64,000 nt of DNA from Plectrocnemia conspersa (taxonomy: Eukaryota > Arthropoda > Insecta > Trichoptera > Polycentropodidae), in assembly GCA_009617715.1 (NCBI GenBank), contig VTFK01000294.1, forward strand, positions 806,001 through 870,000, in the 5' to 3' direction. The notes under the pieces are model-generated. The model made no database searches, was not told the DNA's origin, and saw nothing but the letters and a program-made list of their open reading frames with translations. The position numbers and the translations under genes are program-made. Shown here in pieces: positions 23,461 to 36,299 of the stretch. The stretch's first letter is position 1, and every line of letters starts with the position of its first letter.

Positions 23461-23880
23461 TGAATAAGGTTGATGGAAACGAAGTAAGCTATTCTAATGA
23501 GCTATATATTATAGTCGACAAGGTACAGTGAAGTAATTAAATTATTCTCATGTATTACACGGCAAATTAATAAAAAAATAATAGAGTTACATATTATATT
23601 ATTTGGCGATGTCGGTATAACAACGAATTGTATGTGTCATAAAGTATACTAAAATACTTCGTTTCTGCAAAGCGGTTAACTTCTAATAAGCTTCACGTTT
23701 GGAGAAACTCAAGGACTAATTAATCTTAATATTAAAAAAATACAGTTAAATTAAATTTAAAATAAGCCTTTTACTTTCAAAAAAAAGAGAACCAATTATT
23801 AAATTTAATTATTTTGCTAAGTAACTTTAATATATTTATCTAATTTATTAAATTTATTTTGATGAACAGTATTTAGTATA

Positions 23881-25555
23881 CACCCATACCTCGCTTTACG
23901 GCCTAGATACGTTCCACGAAACTTGGCCGCTAAGCGAAAAGCCGTATAACGAATCAATTATTCTAATACAAATTCATACAAATTCAATGGGATCGGTTCC
24001 AAATTTGTTAAATATGTAACATGGTTTATCATTTAAAATGCATTTTATCTTTTTTTATTTCATTTAAATCAAAAAATACATACATAACAAGTACATACAT
24101 TTGTACATAAAATAATAACAGACTCCAAAAACCAACAATAATCCATAAACAAAAATGAAACAACTTCATGTTACATAAAATATGTGTATGAATACACACA
24201 TATTTTTTTTTAAAATGGCTTTAATCTGAAGACGATAAAGAAATGGTAACCTGCAGATCACTGTCGTTCTCATTTTTCGCTGGTAAGGATGGGCCTGGCT
24301 TAAAAAAATTGTCCAACGTTGTTTGTCTTGCCTTTTTGTCTCTTTCGTTCTTCAGTGATTTATAACAGCTAATGGCTGAGTTAATTCCTCGAGAAACTTT
24401 AGCGCTACGTTCGACGTCAGGATCGTTTTCAAAGAAGATGTTTATTCCTTGTTCGAAATAGGAAAAAGCTTTTGACAATTTTTTCGATTAGCTGTTTGGA
24501 TACAACAGGCTCTGTCTCTTCATCAAATGCCGGTTTTGCTTGCAACTGAATGAGTTCAAGGGGTCCCCTATCAGCTTCAAGTAGATCAAGCACATCACGT
24601 TCGTTCAAACCTTCAAAGTCGAGATCATGTGCTAGATCCAAAATGTTTTGCCTAATTTCAGGAAGGCAATTAACTTCTGCATCAGTACTTTTTTTTTCTT
24701 ATTTTTTTTTCCAAACATGGTTCATTGTTGTTAATTTTAATTCATTCCATGATTCACTGATGCTGTCAACAGCGTTTTGTTCGTTATAGTTTTTCCAAAA
24801 TGTTTTAATTGAAGATTTACCATCGGTTTCCCTTATAAGTTGTCGGAAAGTTCGGCGTAGGTAATATGCCTTAAATGTGGCTATTGCACCCTGATCCATT
24901 GGTTGGATCAGAGCTGTTGTATTTTTCGGAAGGTACTCAATCATGACATCTTCAGATAGTAGGATGCCCTGGTGCATTATCCAAAATTAGCAAAGCCTTG
25001 TTGTAGTTATTGTCTTGCAAATATTTTTTCACTTCTGTGCAAAAGTGATTTTTGAACCAATCCTCTAAAGTAGCTTTAGTCATCCAAGCTCTCTTGTTGG
25101 ATCTCCATATGACGGGTAATTGATTTTTATTTAGTCCTTTAAGAGACCTTGGATTTTCGGACAAATATATTAAAAGTGGTTTTAGCTTAAAATCACCCGC
25201 GGTATTTGCACCAAGTAGCAAAGTAATTCGTTCTTTAGACACCTTATAATTAGGCGCAGATTTTTCGGTTTTTGAAATGTACGTGCAATCAGGCATTCTC
25301 TTCCAATAAAGCCCTGTTTCGTCTACGTTAAACACTTGTTCAGGTTTATGACCACCTCTTTCAATAATTCCCTTTAAAATGTTGGGATATTCCTTAGATG
25401 CGGCCTCATCGGCGCTAGCTGCTTCACCTTTCATTTTAAAATTATGCAAATTAAATCTATTTTTAAATTTTTAAGAAATCGACATCGAAAAAAAGTTTTT
25501 TTGCCGTTATAGCGAAAGGCCGTATAAAGAGCGGCCGTATAGCGAGGTATGTGTG
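23881..25555 (-). mobile_element. Tigger/pogo DNA transposon, internally deleted and decayed
   Basis: Terminal inverted repeats CAC(C/A)CATACCTCGCT(T/A)TACGGCC (21 of 23 bases agree) lie at 23881-23903 and 25533-25555. They are flanked by TA on both sides, the pogo/Tigger target. The element is 1675 bases, shorter than full Tiggers, because the N-terminal DNA-binding part of the transposase is missing next to the right end. Confidence 0.9.
24221..25480 (-). pseudogene. Tigger-type transposase, broken
   Basis: The coding order on the minus strand is FKMKGEAASADEAAS, then VFNVDETGLYWKRMP with the first catalytic Asp (about 25321-25323), LILDNAPGHP with the second Asp (about 24979-24981), and TTALIQPMDQGAIATFK with the third (about 24894-24896). 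The D2-D3 spacing of just under 30 residues fits Tigger. Frames shift near 24960, again in an A-run near 24690, and near 24470. A tail follows up to TISLSSSD. The psq and CENP-B helix-turn-helix domains are absent, so it cannot be active. Confidence 0.9.
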
Positions 25556-26630
25556 TATTTATAAATTCAGCACTAAAATCAGGATTAACTATTACAGAAA
25601 AATCATATTGTATGGAAATTTAACCATGCATAGAATATTACCCAACAAAATATTATAATATTGATCCATGATAATGCAATACCTTAAAATTAAACGACTA
25701 AGTATTAGATATTCTGTTTTAGCTTATATTTACCTTACCTTTACCCTATAGATTACCCTTTTAAGTCTATACATGTATTTATTTTAAATAAGAAGTTCAA
25801 TAATCAGAGTGATCTTATTAAATAACCTACATATCATCATACGTTCAAAGAAAAACTCAATTTAATGAGAAAATTATGGTTTGAGGGATTTAAACTAAAC
25901 TTAAACTTAAACTTACTTGCTTGTTATGAAAACCTTAGCATAAACACATATATTTTTTTCCTGGCTATTGATGGAAAGTGTGAAAGTACTGCTTAATTCA
26001 GTTCATTGACACCATAAATCAGAACAATTACTGATTTTATATAATTTAATAACACTATCAAAATGAAAAATCGCGAATTTAAGTATTAGCTAGCTAATAT
26101 AGATACTCATTTTACAGATAAACTAAATCTGTTTTTAGAAAAAGGTTAACATCAGCATCATACTATAGACAAATAATTGCAATATACTTATACAAAATAA
26201 GATGTACTTATTATTGTTAATATTTTTGATTGTTTCTTGTGTCAATATTATTTTCCAAGAGTATAAATTGTTTGATTATAAAATTTAGATACACCAATTA
26301 ATTAGATATAATGTATATAAAAGAGATACTTACATAAATTAAAAAATCTTTAAAATGCTACTATTTAAGGCTTTTAAAATAATTAATTATTATTTTGTGT
26401 GAATGTTATTATATTATTTTAATTTTATAAAATATATGTTTTTTTAATAAGATGATTTATAAATCTGACAAAATGAATAGGTTTCTCTTAAAGATACTAT
26501 TTTAATTAAATAGAAATGTTTATGACTCATAAGTATATTTATGAACATAATTTAAAAAATAAAAATATTACGATTTTTTCACTTTATACAAAAATAGTTT
26601 ATAGAATAGAAATTATATTGAAATATTTAC

Positions 26631-26720
26631 TTGATGGAAGCCAAGGTAACTTTCAATACTGTGTGTGGCGAAAAACACTTCTCCTTCGCACGTCAGGATC
26701 ATCAGGAAGCCATTTAATGC
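26631..26720 (-). CDS. ss: spineless exon: PAS-A start
   Basis: 90 bases (30 codons), phase 0, acceptor CGTTTCAG, donor CATCAA|GTAAAT. It encodes ALNGFLMILTCEGEV, then FFATHSIESYLGFHQ, the first strands and helix of PAS-A. It joins directly to SDIVHQSVYEL in the next exon, as in other Ah receptor homologues. Confidence 0.93.
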
Positions 26721-26819
26721 CTGAAACGAATAAATAAATATATTAATATTGATTAATAAATATAATATTAAAATAACTGTGTAAAAAAAATATCAGTATA
26801 TTTATAAATATATTTGTGA

Positions 26820-27620
26820 CCTTGTGCGACTTTTTCACGTGATTTCCACGTGATGACTTTCGATTACGTATTATATATACAATTATGTGTAATTTTCCAT
26901 TAGTTTTACATAGGGGAAAAATTCGAGTTGGGTCGCTTTTCCGGCCCCAATCCTGTGTTAAATTTACATTTTAATTGTGGCCGCAATGTCGTATAAATAT
27001 TGGCCGTAGATTTATTATATACCACATTATATTACAAACATACACTCTCGGGGTAGCATTACGCCCTTTTCCCGTATCGTCTAACGTGAAATTTGTCGCC
27101 ATTATAATATTTATGCGTCATTATCTAATGAATTATATCTAAATCCAGCCCCAAAGTCGTAAACCTTCGTTCGCATTGTTATGTGCGTAAGAAAACGCCG
27201 CGATTAACGTGAAATATACGAATAATAAATATGTGGAAAATATTTATGTGTGTATATGTATATATATATATATATATAAATATTAAAAGGTAACAAGAAA
27301 ATACCGTGGCCACGTGAAAGCTAATGCCAAAGATGATTTCCCGCGATATATTTTCACTATGAGCGCGGCAACAATTTACTGAACGTAGATAAATGGATAT
27401 TTAATTAATGAGGCATGCGAAAATAAAAACCATCGTCAGAAAAACATTCATGGTGTTGTAAAAAATCAATTTTTGGTCGTTGGGGGAAAAGGCACACGAT
27501 AAAAAAATATTTGTGCGCAAATGGAAATAAATCATTCGCGATTAACGTCGTTCTCTTAACTCGACGATTAATACCCTTCAAATTAGAGTGACGAACTTAC
27601 AAAATAATCTTAAGAAAATG
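26820..27620. promoter_or_regulatory. GC-richer island next to a spineless exon, candidate enhancer
   Basis: Starts 100 bases from the PAS-A exon. It contains two close CACGTGAT-type E-boxes (TTTTTCACGTGATTTCCACG) and many homeodomain-type ATTA/TTTAT cores. It is interrupted only by a short (TA)n near 27255-27278. No reading frame. Confidence 0.35.
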
Positions 27621-28329
27621 TATATGAATTGATAATCTTATACGCGGAAAGCTGAAATAAAGGAAAAATCATACAAATAATATAAAGGTCTTTCCACACG
27701 CATCTGGTTTATATACTATATATTATTTTTGTTATCATTTTATGGCAATTAGAAAATATCTATACATTTTTAAGGGAGTAAATATAAATTGAGAAAAGTT
27801 ATATCGCATATATTCACCTAAGTGTTTTAGAGAAAAATCTGCTATTTTATATATTATTATATATTTTATAATGTTACATCATGAAACTATCTTAGGCAAA
27901 ATCAGCCATGTACGTGGAGTGAAATAAATATAAATAATCAGTTGACCTCACATAACTATCAAAGTATATTTTTAATATTAAATATATTACATACACACAG
28001 TTTGAGAAACAATATAAAATGTGAAGCGCAATAATGTGCATTGAATAAAAAATATACAGCTATACAAAACAGTCTGACATTTATAATTGTTGTCAATGAA
28101 TTTAATAATAATATTTATTTTACATTCTGCAAAAATTATATTACAAAGTAGTATTTAATCTGTCTTAAAACTAAACAACAAAACAAGAAATAAATCTATC
28201 TAGTATGATATACTGTACGATAATTAAATCTGTCAGTATATCACAGAATTTTGTATCTACGATTTTTTTTTGTTGAATACATATAAGATATTCCATATTA
28301 ACTGAAATAGCTCAATATTGAATAATTTT

Positions 28330-28545
28330 TAAAATTCAATATGTATGACCTAGCACATTTAATAAATATTACAATATTCATTTGTGAGATAAGGAATTAC
28401 TATTTAAATCTAATTTGTGTTCATTGGTCAGTTAAAAAAAAATATTAATAGCTAATTTCAATCTCTTAGACAAGATAGAAATTAAAAATCATGAAAGTTC
28501 TTATGAGATTTGAACCCAAGTCTTTTAGAAACTTGTATATCAAGA
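28330..28545 (-). mobile_element. Diverged tRNA-headed SINE
   Basis: The segment matches the SINE at 45105-45306 in order: AATATGTATGACCTAGC at one end, TTTGTGAGATAAGGAA in the middle, and a B-box complement GAGATTTGAACCCAAGTCT at the other. The tRNA-like head is on the minus strand. It is clearly older than the other copies. Confidence 0.5.
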
Positions 28546-29479
28546 AATTTCTAAAATAATGTTGTTTAATTTTAATGAAACATTAAAGTCAGGTTTACAA
28601 TTATATATATTCGTGTTATTTTACAGCTGAATAAGCTCATTTTAAATAAAGCTTTATATACTTTTTTACATTTTTTTTACAAATTCAGTATATTATTTAT
28701 AATTTAAATATAATCAGCATCTAAATACATTATTATAACGTAACAATTAAAATCTATAAAATATTTATTTTGTCATTTTGTTATGAATTAAAAAATGTAA
28801 TAAAAAGTGTAGTTTTATATTATTGGCAATTAATTTTAATTAAGAGTTTTATAGTAAATTTAAAAAGATAATCTTAAGCACAGTTTATACCAGAAAAGTT
28901 TTTGATGCAATAAAAACCTTTTCTTAACCATGTTAAAATTTAAATTTTTTAATAAACTGTTACAAGTAAAATAATAGTAGTAGTTATTTGAAATAAAAAT
29001 GGTATACACCTACTTGTGTTAAAATCTAAATAATGTAATAATAACTCTTAATCTTTTATTATTTTAAAGTTTAGAAAATTGATTTAATGATTTTTAACAT
29101 AAATTATTATTTAAAATAAATTTAAGTGAAATTTGCACACAAAATTCTTTGTTTTCTTATTATTTCTCATTAATAATAAAAATAAAAAGCTTGTTACAAT
29201 ACAAGTATAAACTATTATCAACATGAAAATTCATAGTAATGAAATCTAATACATAAGTACAAAAAATGGATTTCAAGTCTTGCAAAGTTTGTTATTTATT
29301 TTTATTAAATCTTCCATTGTAACATAAAAGGCGTAAGCCCAATGCGTTACAACGGGCAAATCTGTAATAACTGAGTAAGTAAATCAGATATAATAAATAC
29401 CTACAAGTAAATAATAACTACAGGAATCACTACAGGAATCAGTGACATACACATATATTATTAATTATAAATAAGTATG

Positions 29480-29640
29480 TATAATCAATAGATGTCACTA
29501 CAGCTGGGGCTGGTTTTTTTTTTTAATAATAACGCATTTTTATAAATAAAATTTTGACTACTGCTGCTGCCGGGGCTCGAACCCGCAACCTCATAGTTAC
29601 TGGTCTGAGACGTTATGGGCTACACTATTCCGTTTTTATC
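29480..29640 (-). mobile_element. tRNA-derived SINE
   Basis: On the minus strand GTGTAGCCCATAACGTC (A-box region) is followed by a good B box within GCGGGTTCGAGCCCCGGCAG. AT-rich sequence and an A/T run near 29512 follow. It does not fold as a normal tRNA with its 3' flank, so a SINE is preferred over a functional tRNA gene. Confidence 0.6.
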
Positions 29641-30459
29641 TTGCCTTATCCGCAATTTTGTTTTAAAATTGCTGTTTTTAAAAAAATGGTCACTGTTGAT
29701 AAAATTTCTAAAAAAAAAAATATTAAAGTCAAATATTGAGTACCCTGAACTTGCATAAAAAAATCGTGGAAAATATTTTTTTTTCATATTTTTTTGATGT
29801 ACATATATAATGAAAATAACACTATATTTATTGTAGTTTTAAGTATATCGACAATTATAAAATAAGATTGTTTGTTCTTAGCTTGATTCACCATCTTGTT
29901 TCAAAATGGCGACTAATAAAAAGTTGAAAAATTCGTAACTCTGGTGAAAAAGTCAAAGTGAGATTTTTATTTTATTAATAAAATTTATTTAAATTAAAAG
30001 TTTTACAAAAAGAGCTTTATAAAAAAATCAAATATTTTCCTAAAAAAATCTTCAAGAAAAAAAGAGAAGCAAAAATGTTAATATTATTTATTAAAATAAT
30101 TTAAAAATCAAACGATTTTTTTCTTCACTTTTAAAATATAAAGTAATCTACCTAATTCTTGCGAACTCTGTCGGATAGATTATTTTTACTTTATCTTGTA
30201 AACATTGCTAATTTCATTAGAATCTACGTGATGCAGTAAGTTTTTTGGGTCTCAGGTACATCAACATGTTTATAGTGGTTGTAGTAATTATTAATGTCTC
30301 TTAGTGTAATTCGCTTTAATCTGTCAAATATTTAGCTAACGAGATTTTTTTAAGACTAAATGCATTGAGGTTTATAGTGGCTTTGTTGAAAATTCAAGTC
30401 AATCCCTAAATAAAATGTCGAGTTTCATAAGAATATGTTTTATTAAAATAATTTTAGCA

Positions 30460-30960
30460 GAATCGACACCGGAAAAATCCGTGAAAAGCTCGAGCTTTGT
30501 GAAAATAAAGGCGTGAATTAGGCACACCCTCCTCCGATATAATTCACGGACCGCGAGTGAAAATATTTTTATAGAGGGCGTGTGTGTTGTGGCCGACTTT
30601 TGTTGTTTATGAACACTTGTAACAAATAAATTATTTCGAATGTAAAAAAACACAAACGGGCAGGGCTAACACCCAGCGCCGAACAATGGGCTGGCGCCCG
30701 TTACTGGTCTTTTTATGGCCGGCCCTGGCCTTCCTGGACTGTAGATGGATACCAAAAATATACACATATTAAAATATATACATGTGTGTGTAACTGTGAA
30801 AATGGAGCGGCTTTTTATTCGGTTGATTATTATGATTAATTGCGGCTCATTTGTTAAACGTAATCGCGTAGAGAATTTTCATAACGGCACTATTTCACTA
30901 GGGTGGATTTTCCGCGAAAACGGCATAGGACATAGATAAACTTTTTTATTATACGCGTGC
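30460..30960. promoter_or_regulatory. GC-richer intronic island, candidate enhancer
   Basis: Mixed sequence with ATTCACGGACCGCGAGTG and a GC-rich core at 30655-30735 (GGCGCCCGTTACTGG). No frame with protein-like composition. Function is inferred. Confidence 0.3.
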
Positions 30961-31179
30961 GTTGCGTTATTAACGTTGTTTGTAACGCTTCCTATTTTTT
31001 TTATTATTTGGTACATATTTTTAAAATTATATTATAATTCATTGGATCATTTAAAACAACAATTGTTGTAAGCTCAATATATTATCAATAAATTAATTTC
31101 ATACAGTGTTTTTGAGTGATCTAAGATATAAGCTACTGGTGAAATATAATGCATTATTTTCGATTTCATTCTTACGGTC

Positions 31180-31420
31180 GCATTGATTTAATTTACGGCG
31201 TTAACATTTGCTCGAGTTAATTAATAATATCACCGCTGCCTCTGCAGCCATGAATCAAAATTACCGGACCTTCTTCGTTTTCAGCCCCGGCAGCTTTTTG
31301 ACCTCATGGCGAGTAGCTTCGGTTAGTGCAAACCAGATTCACCTCTCCTGCGCGCATTGAAATAATGTAAATCAAGTGTTGAGACGTCACGTTTACAACA
31401 GGGGGTTTCGGCGTTATTCG
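31180..31420. promoter_or_regulatory. GC-richer intronic island
   Basis: Includes a 36-codon open frame from ATG at 31251 (MNQNYRTFFVFSPGS...), too short to claim. Most likely non-coding conserved sequence just left of the iteron-ended element. Confidence 0.25.
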
Positions 31421-31763
31421 ATTCATTTGTATAACCTTTTGTTGGATTCGTAATATAATGTGTAATAAATAAAAAAATGCGTACCATAATAAATAATCGA
31501 TAAAATTGAATGAAATAAAATGAGCGAATAAAATGGAGGTTCTTAATATTGAATGGCTAGTCGAGGTATTTGCAGTGTGTCGTATTTCATTTGAGGATGA
31601 CAATCGAATCAATTTTATGTGTTTGTTAATTCGAAAACTGAGCATGGGCGTAAATGTATAGTATATGACTAGTAGATGAAGAAAACCAGAGGCGTATAAA
31701 CGAAATAGTACAGTGGTTTCCAAAATTGTGGGTCACAAGTCGAGACTTATAAAAGTACGATAC

Positions 31764-31857
31764 GCGACAATTGGGCGACGGACAAATGGGCGATTCGGTC
31801 AATTGGGCGACGGTCAATTGGGCGATGGTTATTTGGGCGACGGTCATATGGGCGACA
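31764..31857 (+). repeat. Left iteron array
   Basis: Six TGGGCGA cores, usually followed by CGGTC, CGGAC or TGGTT, in one orientation. Confidence 0.85.
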
Positions 31858-32383
31858 GAAAAAACTTGCACGCTTTGCTTTATTGTAAATATTAATAAAA
31901 TATACATTAAAACGAAAAAGTATATTAAATGCTAAAAACAATTTTATTTTCAAATTATTAACTCATATTATAATTATATGCAATACCATGTAAATATTCT
32001 ATGATATTTTTTCTATTGTACCTCAAAACTTTTATAAAAATTCTTTGATCTGTTTTTTTTTTATAAAGATATCCATTTCAAACATTATTTTCCTTGTCTT
32101 TTTGACTTAGTATGCCTGAATTATCCATTTATGAAAAATATAAACTGTGGTAACTCAAATTAGTCGTTCTCAACAATGATCTATAAAAACCAATTATCTA
32201 TAAATAGCACATAAAATATAACCCACATGTGAATAAAAAGACACATACTTATTTTCTTTTTACCAAAAACACAATGACACTGTGACAAAGTGTTTTAAAA
32301 CCACGACAAAAAATAATTTTCAAAAGACGCAACGAAACTTTTTTGCAAACATTTTCAGTCAAAAAATTCAAAAGTATACTGAG

Positions 32384-32901
32384 CGCTAGTTATGGGTTTT
32401 ATATTTATATATAACTACCCTATCTAGTTTTAAATAAATAACTGTAAAAAATATGCGATTTTTTTGTGAATTCGCAAAAGTTTATTCTCACACTAATTTC
32501 CAAGGCGCAAAACATAAGAAAAAATTTTAAGGGGCAAAACCCACGATAAACATTTATCAGCGCTAGTTCTAGGCTATTATATTTATATATATTTACCTAT
32601 TCAGTTTAAAATAGATAACGGTAAAATATGCGATTTTTGGAAATTCCAAAAGATTGTTCTCACAGTAATTTATAAGTCTTAAAACATAAAAAAATCGCGT
32701 AAAGGGCAAACTCCACGATAAACATTTATCAGCGTTAGTTATGTGTTATTATATTTATATATAACTATCCTATCTAATTTAAAATAGATAACTGTAAAAT
32801 ATGCGATTTTTGGAAATTCCAAAGCTTTGTTCTCAGAGTAGTTTCTAAGGCTCAAAACATAAAAAAATTTCGCGTAAGGGCCCACTATAAACATTTATCA
32901 G
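32384..32901. repeat. Three tandem copies of a ~173-bp repeat
   Basis: Units start near 32384, 32561 and 32733. Each carries CG(C/T)TAGTT(A/C)T, ATATTTATATATA, AAAATATGCGATTTTT and ACGATAAACATTTATCAG-like blocks. The third unit ends at CATTTATCAG (32901). Confidence 0.85.
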
Positions 32902-33134
32902 GTAGTATACTTATAATAAAATTACCGACTTAAGCCGTGTGCTTTAAGTGTTTTATGATATCGGGTAGCTCTCTAAAATTCTTGAATTAAAAAATCACTG
33001 TTTAAGTGATATTTTATGATTAAATAGGCACAAATGATAAGTAAATATGGGTATATTATATTTTGTTTAGACCAAATAATGTTTTCATCTTTTAATTCTA
33101 TTCTAAAATATATTACTTATATTTTCGTATGTAC

Positions 33135-33254
<120 letters not shown>

Positions 33255-33352
33255 CATATATATATTTTTAATATGTATTAAATTATGTTAATTATTTAAT
33301 TAATTATAAGATCATGATTTGCATCACATTTATTTGTAATGCATTATTATTC

Positions 33353-33432
33353 TATCGCCCAAAAGACCGTCGCCCAAAAGACCATCGCCCATTTGTCCGT
33401 CGCCCATTTCGAATCGCCCATTTGACCGTCGC
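33353..33432 (-). repeat. Right iteron array (inverted)
   Basis: Five TCGCCCA cores, the reverse complement of the left array, ending GACCGTCGC at 33432. Confidence 0.85.
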
Positions 33433-33719
33433 TATAAAATATTTGAGCAGGCTTTCTTAAACATAAGTTGCATAAAGCAATGGTGATGAAAAACTTTACG
33501 TGCGCGTTTTAATAATGTAAAACAATCGATCGAGTTACTGATGTGTCAGTAAATTTTTATTAGGAAAAAATATAATAAAAATATTTAATAGTAAATAAAT
33601 AAAATATGATTAGTTTAACAATTTATTATTTAAATAGTAATAAAATATCTCGTATAAAAATTAATATAAATTATTCATTGACGAAATAATTTTTGTTATA
33701 ATTCAGATACATATCTCAC

Positions 33720-33770
33720 TACTTTTAGTAGTATATACGGATTAGTTGGCCGTATATACAACTAAAAGTA
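33720..33770. repeat. 21-bp hairpin with 9-base loop
   Basis: TACTTTTAGTAGTATATACGG (33720-33740) pairs with 33750-33770 with one mismatch, around the loop ATTAGTTGG. The stem is near miRNA duplex length but does not extend further. Confidence 0.75.
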
Positions 33771-34226
33771 CCGTATATTAATACGTTATTAAATTTAAAA
33801 TATTAGCAAAATTAATTTAAGAAAATAAAAAAATCACAAACATATGTGGAAGAGAAAATTTAAGATTTAACCTTTATTCTTTTTTGAACAACTTAGAGTT
33901 TTAAGAATATCATATTCCAGTTTTAATTATTTCATCTTCTAAACAATTTTAATTACGTTCTAAAATCAAAAACTAATAAACATTCGAAAATATGATAATT
34001 TAAGGGCAAAAAACTTTTTTTTACATTTAATTGAACTGGATTTAAGATCTAAAAATTCGTTTTCTAAATCTTTTATAAACACATAATATGCTAATAAAGA
34101 TGAAAAAATAATTTTGAAGTGTCTGCAAATTGCCTGAAATGAGGAAACCTTGACTTAAAGTCGTTGATTATCGTATGAATAATTACCAAAGCTTTTTGCT
34201 ATGTTATACTTTATGTGGCTTATGAG

Positions 34227-34292
34227 ATTTTTTTACAGGAGCAACTATACGAATACCTGGCAGAATTTTTTTATAGGAGCAACTATACGTAT
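34227..34292. repeat. 28-bp direct repeat, 38-base spacing
   Basis: ATTTTTTTACAGGAGCAACTATACGAAT at 34227-34254 recurs at 34265-34292 with two differences. Confidence 0.8.
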
Positions 34293-34839
34293 TTAATTTT
34301 TATGTGTTACTATATAGATTTTATGTTATATTAAAATATTCAAGTGCGAATTTATTATAAGTGCAGCTCAAATATTTTAGATGTTTTATTTTAATATAGG
34401 TATATCATTTTTTAATTAAAATTACTTTTATACAGGTATATAGTAATTTTTTGCGTTAAATAAAAAAATCTCAAATATTTTAAATTTAGGAATTTAGTGC
34501 AATTGTTTTTAACAATAGCCTTAAATTAATTTATTTCATTATACATACATTATTAAATAATGGATAATAGAACGTTTATGTTTATATAATATTGTCATTT
34601 ATATAATTTTGCAATGTTTAATCATTGCGTTATAAACAGGTGCATTTCAATTTAACGCCACTAATGATGCAAATCCACGCTATAAATAACGAACAACGCT
34701 AAATTGTTACTTAATACCTATTAAATTATCATAAATTCGCTATTAGTGCGATTATCTAATCGTTGACAATTTGCGTAACTGTTAAATGAATAATAAATCG
34801 TTACAACGAATTAAAAAAATGTTAAGATCATAAAAGTGA

Positions 34840-35160
34840 TAAATATTCAACCCTGTCACCGGCGAAATTAATAAGGTTATCACAGTGTAATTGTCATATA
34901 AAAGTATATAAGGCCAGCGGCGTCCGTCTTATGTATGATGCCACATAGTAATATGTGTAATTTGTCAATAACAATCACTCATTACGAATAAATGTTGTTT
35001 TAAGTGTTAGCCCCGAAGACGCTAATGGTGAGCGTCGTTAGAGCTTCGCCTGTGGCCCTAAGAGCTTTCCATCTCTCTCTCTTCTCTCATGCCGAAAGCT
35101 CTCGCACAATCAAACTTAAATTATATCAAAGTCTCCGCTTATCGCCTTATCATTATATCG
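34840..35160. promoter_or_regulatory. GC-richer intronic island, candidate enhancer
   Basis: Single-copy-looking block including CACCGGCGAAATTAATAAGG and a CT-rich run (CATCTCTCTCTCTTCTCTC near 35070) resembling a GAGA-factor-type tract. No frame. Confidence 0.3.
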
Positions 35161-36133
35161 CGTCTTGATGTCTGGATTATGTTTTAAGGCGCACGTACGA
35201 GTACAAAATTATAAACGATTAAATACACTGTTTGCATTATAAGACAAGCATTATGAAGATGAGATTTTTATTTAGATTTAAATCGGACATTTATATCGTT
35301 TACTATGAACATTAAAAAATAAAAAAATAATCTAACGACAAAATATTGTGTAGAATTAAATATGACATACTAGTAATATTCTTTACTAGTACTTTTTCAG
35401 TGAAAATAAAAATATAATATGAATATTCATTTATGATGTTCAAAATTATGTTACCCTCACATATTTTTTATACAAAATGCAAACTTTACTTATTACTTAA
35501 TATAAAATAATAGGCTTAGTACATTATTTAAATAAAATTACAAATCATGAAATAGTATTCCAATAAATTGTTTCTTAAAAAATATAGATACTATTTATAC
35601 TTATCCAATATTTAGTTATCATTTTGATAGCAAATATAAAAGATTAATAAGCAATTTTTAATATATTTATTAAGAAAGTGCATTTATGTGTTTGCCTATT
35701 TTTATAAACTATAATAATAAATTGTGGGATCTCGTTTATTTTAAATGTGCTTTTTTAATTATTTAAAAAAAATTATCATTATTTTTTTAATGACCATCAT
35801 GACGTATTGAGATAACCTGTCAAGTCATGGTGGTTAGATTTATCATAAAAAAATTAAGTAATTAAGTGGCACGTTTAATTAACGTTTTAACTTGTCTTTA
35901 TTAAATGGAGGAAAGGTTGAGTTTATGTTTAAGAGAATATACGTTTAGTGAAAGATAATTTATTGAAATTCAACTAAATAATATTAGTTAAGGGTTGTTT
36001 AAACCATTTTAGTCAAAGTATTAAGAATAGCTAAAAAGAAATGGAATGAAAAGTCGATAGATAAAATAAAAACAATAAAAAAAATTAATTAGTCCAACTC
36101 AGAGAAACGACATAATAAATATGCAGATCGATG

Positions 36134-36266
<133 letters not shown>

Positions 36267-36299
36267 CATAATAGCATAATAAAAAAAATTAAATACATC

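Larger units (their letters stand above)
19528..26630 (-). other. ss intron (7.1 kb)
   Basis: Phase-0 intron. It holds GC-richer non-coding islands at 19640-19850, 20410-20710 and 22870-23460, a field of degenerate TATATTTTCACTAG-like motifs (21500-22100) and a dead Tigger element (23881-25555). The remainder is AT-rich with nothing recognised. Confidence 0.75.

Noticed and set aside
29560..29635. Possible functional tRNA gene on the minus strand
   Set aside because: A good B box is present but no complete cloverleaf with a matching acceptor stem; a tail with an A/T run indicates a SINE.
29554..29739. Open frame beginning MTTAAAGARTRNLIVTG
   Set aside because: It is the complement of a SINE tRNA-like head (GARTRN is the B box read in the wrong direction).
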